NCBI GenBank assembly: GCA_033297075.1
Contig: MU858056.1
Span: forward strand, 1 to 64,000
Reading direction: 5' to 3'
DNA length: 64,000 bases
From: Rhypophila decipiens
Lineage: Eukaryota > Ascomycota > Sordariomycetes > Sordariales > Naviculisporaceae
The notes below the pieces were generated by a model. The model did not search any database. It was given only the letters and a program-made list of their open reading frames with translations, and was not told the DNA's origin. Position 1 is the first letter of the stretch. Each line of letters opens with the position of its first letter. Positions 10,284-23,244 of the stretch are shown in pieces. The position numbers were made by a program, and so were the translations under genes.

Positions 10284-13200
10284 TTTGACGACTTGACGTA
10301 TTTGGTTCGTCGGTCAGGGTATCACGAGAGAGGGCTAGAATGTAGTTTTGTTGTTCGATTACGGGAAGGGTACCAATATTTGAAATCCAGAGAGGGTTCA
10401 AGATGGGAGTGGATATATGGATGGAGGGTTGGGTAAAAATTGCGGGAGATGGGGTATCAAAAGAGTATTGCTGAAGACGGAAGATGACTTAGGAGCAAAT
10501 GACCGGTGGCTCGATGGTGAGAGGGTTGTTTAATACATGTTACGCCGACCCTTGTGCTTTGAGGGAGCGACTGACCCGAGTGACGTTTGTGGTTTGCCAG
10601 TCATTTACTGGAAGCAAGCACGGCAAGGAGATGAACTGCGTCATAGGCAGGTGGGAAGGACGGAATGCAGGCCATTTTCTTGGTCTCCTTCCCTGAAATT
10701 CTTCTTTGATGAGATGAGGGACGCCCATTGGCCAGGACGGCAGCTTCCCGAGCTTTCAGTTTTTACAATGCTGCTCTATGGCCCTGTGAAAATTTGAAAA
10801 CGGCAGGGGGATTCGCGAAAGCATCCACTGATTGCCTCCCGGCAGCAAGATCTACACGTGTAGGGACATGAACTGCGCTTTCCCAGCTGTGGTGGTAATT
10901 TCCCTGGTCCCTTCCCTGGGTGGTGTGGTTGGGTCGATCAATGGAAAGTGGGGAGCAGAAACAAGGAGAGCAGCTCCCGTCTGTATCGACTTCATGCACG
11001 CGTCACAACGCGGAAAGAAGGTATGTGACTCTGACGAGAACAGCGTCCGAAACAAAGGACGCAGGAAGAAGAGGCCAATGGCTGGACTGCAGTTAATTAG
11101 AAAGGTCTGCCCACCTTCTTGTGATTATGTTACAGCATATATTTGCTCGACATCATCACGTAACAGCTGTACCACCCCCTAGAGATTGCAAGGAAAGCAC
11201 ATAAATGGCTGGCTGGCTGGCTGCCTTCTCTTCTTGCTCTTCTCCCATCTTGTTCATGGCAGGGCGAGCCAAGCTCTTGCAAGAAACGGAATGAGGTTCG
11301 AGTTGAGTTTCCCAGATCCACTTTGCCCCATCTGCCTTCGTTGGCACTTTCAGCATACGAATCAACGGCGTTATCAAAAACGGATACTCCAACGGTTGTA
11401 GTCTGGATAGAAGTGGGCTGGGTTCATCGGCGAAATCAGAAACCGAGCATCGCTCAAGCTGTTTTCTACTAGAGACTTGACGTAACACTTACGTGGCCGC
11501 AGCATCAAACATGGAAACGGCATCCTCCAAATCGAAATGCACTTGTGTTGCAAACAGTAACAGCTTATATTATGATACCGATACACGCATTGTTGTGGTG
11601 TGTATCGGTATTGTGCACACAAGTCGGTCGCAGAACACATGTATGAGGTCGAGGTCTATGACGTAACATCGCCCCACGATTTGTCCGATCTCAGCTCCCT
11701 GGCGATCGAAGCCACTGCCATCATTCTCGTGAATTTTGGCCATGGCATCGATTCCAGAACCAGCCATTCGTTTTCGGTACACACTTGCAGGAATTATGCT
11801 GAAGTCTTCTCTCTACCCTATTATCAAATAAAGTTCCTTTTGCAAGATGGAACTTCCACCGTTGTTTGCGTTGAAAGTCGTTGCAGCGCGCGTCCGAACC
11901 CCTGTAAGCTTGGCATCGGGATTCCAGGCCCAGCGCCCCAGCCTCCCTCCGGTTTGGTTCCCACCTGCCAAGCATGCGACAGTCTTCGGCTCGGCTTTGT
12001 GAGACGACCTCGGAACGGGCCGAAAAGACTGGTTGAAGTCGTCCTGGGTCGTTGATATCTGTACCTACATATACTACACCAAATGTCTTGCTGCTCAGGT
12101 TCTCTCAAGAGTCGCGCATCGCAGCAACGGCTCCAAGCAACTATATGTTGTATTCAGATCGGCTTCAACCTATCCCGGCCTAGGCGAAATCCGGATAACA
12201 ATGTGACGTGCTGGACCGGTAGGAGAAAATAGCGTGCGTTCCTCAGAAAGAGACATGCATTGATTCCCGCTCAGGCACGTCGAGAACGAGTCTGACAATG
12301 TTTCTGCGGTCTTATTGATAAATGCCTCTCCGGCTCGGAGAGCTGTTAACAGTCGTCGGCGCACTCAGACATGTTAAACAGAAGGGACAGCCGAACTCAT
12401 CTTCATGGAGAATCCCTGTAAAGAATGAGTCTCCTGTTCTACATAACCAACTTGAAAGAAGTACTGTAAGTAGAGTTGTTGACCATACCCTACTCCTTGG
12501 AAACTGATAGTGTCAATGTAGTCAATTTTCTGACTGCCTGGGCCTCGTGAAGGCCTTGCAGAAATGAATCCACGGAATCGCTGGATGTCAGTCTGCCGTT
12601 CCGAGACAATCGGACCGGGCTCAGGATGGCATGCCTCCGATACGGATAAGCTGCCAAGCTGGGTATTGCATATTTATGGTTGTATCCAACCACGCCAGCT
12701 CACATGACTTCGAGATCACCTGCAAGGCTCCCACTTGCCGGGTGCCTGAAGCCAGGCGTCAGTAGGTGTCAGGATCTTAATGTTAGTCAGCATCAGTCCA
12801 GGCTGCCGCCCGTGTTGAACACACGGCTGGGCGCTGCCGCCACTGAATCCAGTGGGGGAACGCGAGACAGGAGACTGGACTGCAGATATCTCCCCACCAT
12901 CGTGAGGCTGAATTTGAAGATCACCACGACCTGAGCATCCAACCATTCACTTGAACGTCTTGTCGAAATCGCATGCTCACGTCTCTTATCATTCAGCGCC
13001 TCGAGCTAGAATTCTTCGCTTGAAATTTCTATATACTTCCCAATAAAATTTCTCTGATTTCATCCCGACGATACCCTGCATTCTTCTGTCATCTCAAATT
13101 TCAATCAAGCACGCGGCAGCCTGTTGCATCGCTCTCTCCTTACACCACATCACCAGCGTCCATACAAGATCGAATCTACCCATACCCCAGTTATAAACTC

Positions 13201-13461
13201 CACTCAGTGTCAGGTTTCGAGCTCATCCCACCTGCACCCCGGCATAGAATTTGCGCCGAACTGTTCCTCGCCGTTACACGCGACGAACCCTCACAGAATT
13301 CTCGTCACCCTCCAAGTCTCCATCGCCTCCTCTAATTGCCTCCCCAGTCGGCCTAGCCGGATCAGTACAACCTTCCTCGAACACAGCAGGCACAAAAACA
13401 GGGCCCCAAAAATCGCTCGAAAGACAAGAGGGGAATACACAATCCGGGCGGAGGGGCAAAA
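10284..13461. other. Gene-poor 3.2-kb region before DOT1
   Basis: Bounded by the start codons of the HAM1-like gene (-) and DOT1 (+). No open frame resembles a protein I know, and the frames overlap on both strands without a consistent coding signal. The last 400 bases are pyrimidine- and CCTCC-rich, as expected for the DOT1 promoter and 5' untranslated region. The rest could hold a non-coding RNA or decayed sequence. Confidence 0.45.
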
Positions 13462-15037
13462 ATGAGTATTTTCAATCAAAAGTCCAAGCACCGAGTAAAA
13501 ACCGAAGTCCGCACGGTGCGCGAAGCGGTCGAGCCGAAGCCGAAGCTCAAACCAAAGACGTCCTTGTCCTCCACGGACCGCTTGAGACCGCCGACCGATG
13601 CTCGGAGCAACCGCAGCAACCAGAGCACACCCCGCGCATCGCCCAACCCGGCAGTAGCACGCATACGGAGCTCGTCTCCGTACCTATCTGCCAATGACAG
13701 CACCACCAACGGGCGCAAGAGGGGTCGCGCAATAGCCTCCAGCCGATCACCGGCGTCGCCGAGCTTCACGGATTCCGGCGACGAGGATGGCGATGATAAC
13801 TGGGAGGCCATGATGGATGCGCGCAAGAGACGCAAGATGCGCGAGGAGCGGCGCGTGGATCCTAACCGGTCGCTTCGACATCCGAGGATATGGACCGGAG
13901 AGGACGTGGTCGTCTCCAGCAAGGCAACTGCGCCGCCGGCGATAATACACGCCGTGGAAGTGGCGTCGCTACAACAGAAATGCCAGCCAGTATTAGGCCT
14001 CAAGGCTGATGATATCGCCGTGAGGCTGCAATACCCTGGCGGGAGATACCCCGAGAAGTATGTTCTCCTCCTACTCATCCTCCCATCTTCTTGTGATCTA
14101 ACTCGTCGCTTAATCTAGGTACGAACTCGCATGGGGCAAAGATAAGATCGACGCTGTGCAGGATATCATTAAGGTTGTGAACTACGTAGCGAACATTTAT
14201 CTGCCCGAAAAGCACAAAGATGCAGACTTCTTTATAAACCAAAACACGGGTATCTGCCGGCGGCTCGAGAAGAGCAAGAACACGAGCGACGGAGTAGGCT
14301 TCAAGGCCGTGCTTCGAGAGTACAACGAGCGACTGCGCACGCTCCAGAAATCAGGCGCCATTGCCAAGCATCTAGATACGCTGCACGGCATACCCAAGGA
14401 CCTGACGGCTTTCATCCTTGACCAGGTGTACGACCGCACGGTGGCGCCCAACGTCGAGCTCCTCGCAAAGTATAAGAACGGAAGCGACAATGTCTACGGC
14501 GAGCTGCTGCACCCCTTCATCTCCAACATCCTGGAGAGGACAGACATGACCTCTGACAAGGTCTTTGTCGACCTCGGGTCTGGTGTCGGCAACGTGACCC
14601 TGCAAGCAGCGCTGGAAATCGGGTGTGAAAGCTGGGGGTGCGAGATGATGGAGAACGCGTGCAACCTCGCCGACGCGCAGCTCAAAGAATTCTCAGCGCG
14701 TTGTCGGCTATGGGGTATACTGCCGGGCAAGGTCCGGCTCGAACGGGGCGATTTCCGAAAGAACGAAAAGATACTGGCGGCGCTTAAGCGGGCAGACGTG
14801 GTGTTGGTCAACAATCAGGCCTTCACCTCGCAGCTCAACGCTGACCTCGTCAGCATGTTTCTCGACCTGAAGCCTGGCTGCAAGATCATTTCGCTAAAGA
14901 CGTTTGTGCATGATAACAAGAATGCCGAGAACGATGTGGCTACATCGATCCTTGATGTCGAGCACTTGACATACCCCGAGGAATATGTCAGTTGGACGAG
15001 TGCTAGCGGCTCATTCTGCATTTCGACTAGGAGGTAA
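13462..15037 (+). CDS. DOT1: Histone H3 lysine-79 methyltransferase DOT1
   Basis: Nuclear S-adenosylmethionine-dependent enzyme that methylates lysine 79 in the globular core of histone H3, affecting telomeric silencing and DNA damage checkpoints. Exons 13462-14057 and 14119-15037, separated by a 61-nt GT-AG intron, encode 504 aa. Residues 1 to about 170 are disordered and basic/Ser-rich, typical of the DNA- and nucleosome-binding tail of fungal Dot1. The catalytic domain fills the rest: [10 protein letters not shown] (motif D1 region), VDLGSGVGN with the acidic SAM-contacting Asp at about residue 350, WGCEMMENA (motif post I), and VLVNNQAF (Asn430-Asn431), the NNxxF signature of the active site. 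The fold is not SET-type. All key motifs are intact. Confidence 0.97.
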
Positions 15038-15359
15038 AAAACAGTCAGCGAAGCGTTCCACATACCCCTTCTTTCCTCCCCCTTTTCCTTGTTTTCTTAT
15101 ATATATATAGTACAATTATATAGCGGCCCTAGCAACAAAGCGGAACGAGTCTAGATGGCCGTCTGTGTAGAGTTGTGTCTCGAATACGAACAAACCCCTC
15201 TATTTCGCTTTTATGGTATTTCATAAACATCGTGATGACTGTGTGCGCTGATGAACGGTATGTCTGCTTACCTGTTCGTCCCTAGAACCAATATCTTATG
15301 CTCCACTAGCATCTCTTCTACGATTCTTGAGCAATGATTTCGATTCCAAGACCAACTAA
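15038..15359. other. Convergent 3' region between DOT1 and ATG16
   Basis: Short AT-rich gap with a TATATATATA stretch near 15101-15110. No gene is seen. Confidence 0.5.
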
Positions 15360-16102
15360 TCATCGCCCCTTGTTTCTGTCCCCTCGTTTCTTGAATAATG
15401 GTTCATTGGCCAGGTTCATGGCATCCGCCTCTTGCCCCACACGCTTCATGAATCGCTCGATGAGCTGCTTGTTCTCTTCCTCCTTCTCTTTGCGACGCTG
15501 CTCGGCCAAATTCAGTTGTATGTTGAGGACCGTCAGCTCGTCTTGGACGTCGGCTACGAGCTTGTTCTTGGCCTTGAGCTCCTCCTGGCGATCTCGTAGC
15601 TTGATCTGCTGGCTCTTGCATAGGTTGGTTAAGTCTCGTATGGACTTGGTATCTGTGATATTCTTGCTTCGTAGACGTGCGAGTTCGTCCTCTGCTGTTT
15701 GGAGTCTGGTCTGGAATTGGCCTTTTGCTCGGAGGGCTTCGGTTAGGTCCAGGCGGAGTCTGGCTATTAGGGCGGCGGCGGCTTCGTCGTTTGCTGGTTG
15801 TTCAGCTTGGGTATTAGCTGCTGAGGGTGGTCGAGCTTTCTCTTTGGCGGCTATGGATGCGCGTCGTGAGTCTGGCGGTTGTTGCTGGTGCTGGAGGACT
15901 GCCTTTTCGGCTTCTAGCGCTGCGACTCGGTCGGCTAGTTGGGAGCCTGGAGTTGGGTTCTTGTGGTTAGAACAGGTTGGGAATGGGCAGTTTTCTGAGG
16001 GGGTCAGAGGGACTGACAGGCATCCACGAGCTCGAGATTGACGGGGTTGTGTCTCTCGGCTTCTCGGATCCCTGAGAGGTACTCTTCTCGCCAGCCCGCC
16101 AT
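15360..16102 (-). CDS. ATG16: Autophagy protein ATG16
   Basis: Subunit of the Atg12-Atg5-Atg16 complex, which acts as the E3-like factor for Atg8 lipidation on the phagophore. Exons 16102-16018 and 15946-15360, with a 71-nt intron (donor GTCAGT), encode 223 aa, a normal length for a fungal Atg16 without WD repeats. The N-terminus MAGWREEYLSGIREAE is the Atg5-binding segment (WxxEY type). It is followed by a dimerising coiled coil (SQLADRVAALEAEKAVL across the splice junction, then about residues 75-200) with a Pro/Gln linker near residues 50-75. Reading straight through the intron would give a longer frame, but only the spliced form matches the family. It diverges from VPS16 across 658 bp. 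Confidence 0.93.
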
Positions 16103-16760
16103 GGCTGGAAACGGCTGTGTTGGATTTGCGAGTTGGGATGAGTGGAGCTGCTGGCTTGCTGTTATATTCACGTAGAAAAGGGGCAAGCAAATGGGTTATC
16201 AGGGGGAAGGCAAGCTTGGGCTTTGAGAGATTGCGTGTTGATGATGCAAACGGATGGGTCCAAAGACATTAAGGTTGGGACGAAATGTTTATTGTAGCTG
16301 TCAAACGACCCCGCGTCATTATCCGTACCGCTTACCATCCCGCCTACTGGGCTGGTATCGAACACATACCGGCTTGTATCCGTAAGGTTTGCGGTTTCAA
16401 ACGACAGCTTGGGAGATGCACTTGGTTATCGTATTTCGAAATAAAGTTCTTTTATCCAAACATGTGATGGAGCTTTTCCGAACAGTAAACACGAGCACTA
16501 GATCTTGTGATTCATACATGCTTAAAAAAGGTGGGTTGGGTATACTGTGTAAAGTGAGTGACGGATTCCGTCGGGTACTGCTAGACGGTCCATCTGTACC
16601 GTACCAATTCACACTACGTACTCTGTATCGGTGCAAATGTTACCGAATTCAGCTTGCATCTGTACCTCACCAGCGTTCCAGGTGGATACCTAGACAACTT
16701 ATCATCAACTCATACATACTCTCTAGTTCAACTCAACACTTCAGGTGAGGATGTTATAGG
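16103..16760. promoter_or_regulatory. Shared divergent upstream region of ATG16 and VPS16
   Basis: 658 bp between the two start codons, with no gene seen. It must contain both promoters; I do not see a defined operator. Clustered short TACC/GGTA motifs are present but not diagnostic. Confidence 0.45.
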
Positions 16761-19552
16761 ATGGAGGTCGCTAATCCCACAGCAGGATGGGAGCAAGTCG
16801 GCGAGCGGTTTTACCGCAAGACTCAGCTCTATTCGCAGGTATTTGACCAGGATTTGGACCTGGACAGCTACATCGTCGCGGGTGCCCCCTATTCAGGAGC
16901 TATCGGTAAGTTGAGCCTCGTCACCCGCAGCTGTCTCATCTCATCTAACGGCCCTCATTCTCTATGCGATAGCCTTGTACCGCGACCCGGACAAGATCTT
17001 GACCTTCCAGCCCAAACAGATCATCAAACCGAGCATAGACATCTACAGCTGCGCAGGAAAGCAAGGCAAGCTTCATCGGAGCATCCCGTGGGACAAGTCG
17101 CCCATCAAGGGACTTGGCTGGTCCGAGGACGAGAAGCTACTTGTCGTCACTGCCGAGGGTACCGTTAGGTGCTATTATGACCTGTCAACCGAATTCACTC
17201 AGTTTTCTCTCGGCAACGGCGCCGATGAGGTTGGCGTCAAGTCGTGCAGGTTCTATGGCCATGGACTTGTCGCCCTGCTAGCAAACAACGACCTGGTTTC
17301 TGTCTCATCGTACGACGAGCCTCGTCCCAAGCTTCTCGCGTCACCGCCCGAGGGCCGAGTTCACTCGTGGAATATTATCCCACCTGCCTACACCCTCTCC
17401 CTCTCGGTCGAGGTCCTGTTGAGTATAAACCAAACCATCTACGTGTCGGATGCCACCGAGTGCGAAGACCGCTTCCTCGATATCGGGCCCTTTACCCACA
17501 TCAGCGTTTCCCCGAACGGGAGGTTCGTTGGCTTGTACACCGGGACCGGCGTTGCGCATGTCATCACATCCGATTTCCAGGAACGCTTGAGTGAATACGA
17601 TTCCAGATCCAAAATCCCTCCGAGGTACTTTCAGTGGTGCGGAAACGATGCTCCCGTCATTGCATGGGAAGATGAGATTCATCTGGTCGGTCCCAATGGG
17701 TCCATGACCAGGTTCTACTATGACACTGGTCCGATCCATCTCGTCTCTGGTAGGCTTGGCCATCGCAGAAAGTTTTCCTGATCAGACTCTTGTTGACATG
17801 GCGTCCAGATTATGACGGCGTTAGGGTCATCGCCAATGACACTTGCGACTTTTTGCAGAGAGTCCCTGATGTCACCGAGGAAGTCTTCAGGCTCGGCACA
17901 GAGTCCCCCGCCGCCATCTTGCTCGACGCTGTAGAGCAGCTGGAAGCGCACTCACCCAAAGCCGACGACAATATCCAGCTCATCAAGCACAGCCTAGTGG
18001 AAGCCGTGGACACGTGCGTCAACGCTGCAGGCCAAGAGTACAACGTTCATTGGCAAAAGCAACTGCTCAAGGCAGCATCGTTCGGCAAGTCCGTTCTCGA
18101 CATATACAACAGCGATGACTTTGTGGACATGTGTGAAACGCTTCGCGTGCTCAATGCCGTGCGTTTCTTCGAGATTGGCATTCCCCTATCGTACGAGCAA
18201 TACCAACGTCTCTCGCCATCTGGTCTTATTGCCCGGCTCCTCAATCGGCACGAGTATCTCCTAGCTCTCCGGATTGCCGGTTATCTTAGACTGCCGACAG
18301 ACAGGATCTATGTTCACTGGGCATCGGCCAAGGTGCGAGTACTGTCCGAGAATGACGAGTCGATCTGCCGCAAGATCGTCGAGAAGTTATCTGGCAAGCC
18401 GGGAATATCGTTCGAGGCGATTGCCAGATCAGCTTACAACGAGGGAAGGGGCCGCCTGGCCACGGAGCTGTTGAACCACGAACCACGCGCCGGTCGTCAG
18501 GTTCCTTTGCTCCTCAGCATGGAAGAGGACGAGCTCGCGTTGGACAAGGCCATTGAGAGTGGCGACACAGATCTTATCTACATGGTGCTACACGAGCTCA
18601 GGCGTAAACTTACGCTTGCAGACTTCTTCCATGTCATCAACAGCAGACCGACGGCTACGGCACTGGTGGAGGCCTCATCGCGGTTCAATGAAGGCGCAGC
18701 GCATGAAGACACGGCGTTGCTCAAAGATCTGTATTACCAGGACGATCGTCGTGTCGACGGCGCGTCCGTGTTTATCCGCGAGGCACTACGGCAGCCCGGG
18801 ACTCAAACAGCGGCTGACAAGCTTGGCCTCGCATCAAAGTTGCTGACGGACAATGCAAAGGAGAACGCTTTTGAGCTGAGCGCACTTAAGGAGGCGACCA
18901 CATTACTCCGCATGCAGGAGGTCTACGAGCATGACTTGACGGATAGCTTTACTGGACTGTCTGTCAACCAGACCATGTTCAAGCTGATCCGGTTGGGTTA
19001 TCACGGGCGGGCCAAGAAGGTTCAGAGCGAGTTCAAGGTCCCTGAGAAGGTTACTTGGTGGATTCGGTAAGATGCTTCGGACCTACCTACCTACCTACCA
19101 TTTAAAAACGAGTTATTGGAAGCTAACCCCATGTTAAAACAGTCTTCAAGCATTAGTCGCCAAACGTGAGTGGCACGAGATCGAGGAGATGTCCAAAGTC
19201 AGGAAGAGCCCTATTGGGTGGGAGGTATGTTTCATCCACAATCTATTGTTTTCCTCAAACCTTTAGGCCATAATTAATCGCCGTGTTTTGTAATTGCCAG
19301 CCATTCTACAACCAAACCCTGCTAGCAGGTAATCCTCGCCTCGCAGCGCTATTCATACCCAAGTGCACCAAGCTCGAGCCGGGCGAGACGATCCGGATGT
19401 ACGAGAAATGCGGAATGCGCGTCAAGGCTGCTGAAGAAGCCGTCAAGATGAAGGATGCCGAGTCGTGGAGCAGATTACTCGAGGCCGCGGGGAGAGGGTC
19501 CCAGGAGGGAAGAGAGATTGAGAGGTTGGGGTTGGCTGTTTTCAAGAAATAA
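16761..19552 (+). CDS. VPS16: Vacuolar protein sorting protein VPS16 (HOPS/CORVET core)
   Basis: Core subunit of the HOPS and CORVET tethering complexes, which drive endosome and vacuole fusion and bind the SM protein Vps33. Five exons (16761-16905, 16973-17749, 17809-19066, 19143-19224, 19301-19552) agree in phase and give 837 aa, the usual length. The N-terminal half (to about residue 400) is the beta-propeller region, with GLGWSEDEKLLVV and FQWCGNDAPVIAWEDEIHLV. The C-terminal half is the alpha-solenoid Vps16_C region, with HVINSRPTATALVEASSRF and the end MYEKCGMRVKAAEEAVK. Introns are 67, 59, 76 and 76 nt. Nothing is missing. Its partner upstream is ATG16, which also depends on vacuolar fusion for its end product, but shared control is only inferred. 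Confidence 0.96.
19081..19099 (+). repeat. ACCT microsatellite inside VPS16 intron 3
   Basis: (ACCT)4 plus ACC lies within the intron at 19067-19142. Similar TACC/ACCTA repeats are scattered in other non-coding parts of the window. Confidence 0.8.
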
Positions 19553-20408
19553 CATCATTCATCATTATCGACTGGCCTGCCTAGGTAGATACTAACCTAT
19601 CTATATAATATCACCTATCTTATTAGTTGTCTCGCTGTTGTACTCCCATCCGCTACGTAGTTTTGAGGCGACCGAGATGAGTCTGTGGGCGGCTGGTTTT
19701 AACTTTTGTTCTCGGTTAAAAGCGACAGAAAAGACAGTAGAAGTAAGGTTAATGAAACAGAAAGAGACAATCTAATTAGTTGGAAATAGATGAGTTTAAC
19801 ATTGAACTACCAGTAGGACCGATCCCTTGCTATGCCATCCGTCCAACCATCCTTCCTTCCTTCCAATGTCCCCCCAGTGGCCGCCTACCCATACCACCCG
19901 CCGCCGCCCAATGCTCGCTTTCAAGGAGAGTGAGAGAAACTGAAAAGAAAATGAAGAGAAACTCTTTCTTGTTGCACTTTACTTGACTTGCCCATTCCGT
20001 GACAGATGGAAAAGACAGAAACTGCCAACAATAAGAGCAAGCAAGCAGATGAACAAGACAAAAATAAAACAAGAAATCCGTTGTCCACAGTTCGCCCTGC
20101 AATGGTTTAAAAGGACCGACCTCCCCCGCCGAGAAAAAACCCAGATATGATATTGAAAATGAGAGATAGATATGCGTTGAAGAGAGAGATGAAAATGAGA
20201 CAAGTTAAAATAGTGCGTAGTCACTGGTAGGTAGAGAGAACCCGAGGTATCAAGAGAGACGACAACAATAAAAAGTCCATATAGAGAGAGAGGGAGAGGG
20301 CAAGGGATGAGGACCAAGAGATGAGAGCAAAAAGTCATCAAAACTCAATTAGAATGAAAACAAAAAAAAGGTGCCAAAGAGAGAGAGAGAAATCTTGAGC
20401 ATCAATCA
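19553..20408. other. Convergent 3' region between VPS16 and DMA1
   Basis: No gene is seen. The DMA1-proximal half is rich in GA/AG runs (for example GAGAGAGAGGGAGAGGG near 20284), that is, pyrimidine-rich on the DMA1 sense strand, probably its 3' untranslated region. Confidence 0.5.
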
Positions 20409-22585
20409 TTAGTTCTCATCAGAGGATTCTTCCTGTTTCATCCCCCCATTCACAGCCGCCTCTAAACTGTTTATCCGACCGGCGCCACTCGACGACGGCC
20501 CGCTGCCTCCTCCTCCAGCTTCATGCCGTATCACGCTGCTGCCGTCAAATACCCAGGGCCCAGCATCATTTCGGGGCGTGATGGGCCCTTCATGCCCGTT
20601 TATCGTGGGAATTCCACTTGTGGGCGAGGGCGTCCTCGCGCCACCAGCCGTGTGGTTGACCGCACCTACGCTCACCGCGCGCTGGTTAACTGGCGCGCCT
20701 CCGTTCGCTATGGGAATCGGCATCGGATTTGAGGTCGAATGTGACATTGATGGACGGCTCTGTTGGGAGCCGATCGGGGACATGGATTCCTGCTTTACTA
20801 CTGGGAGAGGTGGGTCGAGATTCATCGTGACGTCTCCATTTTCCGCCGCCGCCTGTTGGGAAGCGGCCAGCAGAGCCTGTCGAGCACTTCGAACAGACTC
20901 TCTTGACTTGCGCGGTGGTGGCAGAGAATTATTATCTGCGCCGTTGTTGAAACCGCTGCCGCCCTCGACTTTTAGCAAAGAGGCGCCCTCTTGTTTGACA
21001 GCAATTCCTTCGTCAGAGTCCAGCTGCTCCCATTCCTCTTCGGGCTCCTCGACGTCGGCCTCCAAATCAGCGGCTGCTCTACAGTTGGGGCAGATAAATA
21101 TTGGGTAGGACGGGGCCGATAAGAGCGACCTGATACATTTATAGTGCCACGTATGTGAGCAAGGCGCCACAAACAGACACTGACAGGGCTGCGTGTGTCA
21201 CAGGCGTTAGTCTGCAATGCACTGGCAACTAGTGAGGGGGGGCAACTGACCGCGATCCTGTTGAGACATATAGAGCAGTCCTGCGAATATGAGGATGCGT
21301 TTCCTGAATTTGCCGTCATTTCCCTTAGTTTTTGGTGCGTGTTCATACTGGATATATGTTAGTGACTGGTGGTCTAGAAAGGGAGAGTGAAAGCAACATA
21401 CTTGAAAGTGTTCAACTTGTTCTGCCAGCCGCGGTTCAACTCGAGCCTCATCTTGACACACCTAAAGATCATCTCTTCGCCACCTTTGAAGTCTATCCCG
21501 AGCTGAACGATGTCGCCGTCGTTGACTGGAAACGGCTTGGATTCTGCGCCAGCGGGACTCAGCCGGATGTGATTTAAAAAGGTGCCCGAGCTGCTCTTGA
21601 CATCTTTGATATACCATTTGCCATCCTTGTACCAAAACTCGCAATGACGCCTGCTAACCACTTTGCTCTTGAAGCCCACGGGAGCTGCTGACGGTACATT
21701 ATGGGGGACATTGGGTTGACTTTCTCTTTCCGAGTATCTGCCAACACGGATTATTTCGTTGCCCGTCGGGAGCGTCCGTGAGACAGGGGCAAAGGTAAGG
21801 GATGGCTGTGTGGCGCGCGGGTCGTAAAATGTGCTGAACCTGATCGAGGGAAGGACGTCAATACTGGGGTTGGCCATGGCGTCGCCAGTAGTAGCTGATC
21901 TCGCCCTGGTCATCGTATTGTTATCCTCCGAGAGGGCAGAACCAGGGGCAGTATTTTCTATGGTGCCACTAGCGGCAGCGGTCGTGACAACGGTGGGAAT
22001 GGCAGCAGCCTCGGTCGATCTCCTCCCAAAGACTATTGAAGAGGCTGTCGTCGTTGGGTCCTGGCTCCGTAGCGATGACGGCAGAGGAATGTTCAGAGAA
22101 GCGAGAGGATTTGGGAGGCCTGGAACCAAAGAAAACCGATTTGGACGAATGGGGGGCAAGGTGGAGGTCTGCCCTTCGGTCGTCGAGGCAGCAGCAGCAA
22201 TATTCGGATGAGTGGCGGCACGCGCGAGGGGGTTCGGAGATTCTAGTGCAGGAGAAGACGGTTGGGTATGGCTCGTTGAAGATAATAACGCCGGTACGCC
22301 TGTTGTACAAGAAACAGCAGGGTTGGAACTGGTGCTTGTGGCGGCTCCGTGATTGTTTTGTCCGTGGTGGTTGTTATTATGGTTATGATGGTGGTGGTGG
22401 TGACCGTTGCTGTGTTCCCTCGATAAAAGATGGGTCTGGGTATAGTTCCGGAGGTAACTTAGCCCGCGCAGTCGGCTCGCTCTAGCGATGGGATTAGTAG
22501 CAGACGATGAAGAAGATGCACCCTCAGAGACAACGGGGGTTCCAAGGCCCGGTGACGTGGGCGCCGGGGCAGGTTGAGTGAACAT
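20409..22585 (-). CDS. DMA1: FHA-RING E3 ubiquitin ligase, Dma1/Dma2/CHFR family
   Basis: Ubiquitin ligase of the Dma1/CHFR family, which reads phosphothreonine marks through its FHA domain and acts in spindle-position and cytokinesis checkpoints. Exons 22585-21402, 21347-21251 and 21188-20409 give 686 aa; introns are 54 and 62 nt. Residues 1 to about 270 are low-complexity and include a His/Asn-rich run. The FHA domain lies at about residues 280-390, with the signatures VSRRHCEF and SSSGTFLN. The RING is split across exons 2 and 3: CSICLNRIAPCQ...PCSHTWHYKCI...FICPNC, a C3HC4 pattern. After it comes an acidic patch and a long Ser/Pro-rich tail ending KQEESSDEN. Splicing is supported because only the spliced frame joins the RING cysteines. 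Confidence 0.94.
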
Positions 22586-23244
22586 TGACGAGCTGGATGG
22601 AAAGCACGGGGTCGTGTTGAAGGTTCAGATCCAGAGGGGAAATGCACAATGGGCTCACCAGAAGGGTGTTTGTCTTGGGATGGAGCAGAGGGCGTGGAGG
22701 CGTGACCCGCTCGCTGTCTGCAGTCTCAGTCTGCACCGATGGTCCCAGGGCCCAGGCTTTTACGTAGGCTGCCCGCCAAAAACGGCCTACCTGACAAGGC
22801 CCTGTGCCCCCTGTGCAGCGCGCTGAGTCCGCGACCCAGTCCTCCACCAAGGCTTGCCCCGTTGAGTCCAGCCACCGTCGAGTACTGTACATTAGGTCAA
22901 AAATAAGACTACATGTAGATGCACGTACAAAACGTTTTACGTTTAACAAGCATAATTCGGCCATAATTGTTCGTCAGAGTATGGTATTGTTTGGGGTATC
23001 GAACGCTCCTCAACCATGAGTCCCTCCAAGGCCCGCGCAAGTAACCCCTAAGATGTACCTAACCAAGTCAGCAGGCCGGCCCCGCTCCCCACTCTTTTTT
23101 TCCGTGACCAACCCATGTCCAGTGATCCAATTTGTTTGACCTTTCCTGGTCAAGGTGAGCGCAAACTGAACCGAGCATCCATCAGCCTTGAATGCGAACC
23201 ATGATCACTCGCCCCCGACCTTGCTGCCGGATCACCACATCGCC
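22586..23244. promoter_or_regulatory. Divergent upstream region of DMA1 and MAS2
   Basis: 659 bp between the start codons. No gene is seen and no specific element is recognised. Confidence 0.45.

Noticed and set aside
11600..12055. 151-codon open frame in the gap before DOT1
   Set aside because: No family likeness, mixed codon use and no splice partners. It is most likely chance.
13251..13697. Plus-strand frame overlapping the DOT1 start
   Set aside because: It shares bases with the DOT1 N-terminus in another frame and is low-complexity. The DOT1 frame continues into the catalytic domain.
19081..19099. ACCT repeat as part of a CRISPR-like or regulatory array
   Set aside because: It is a plain microsatellite in an intron, with no spacers.
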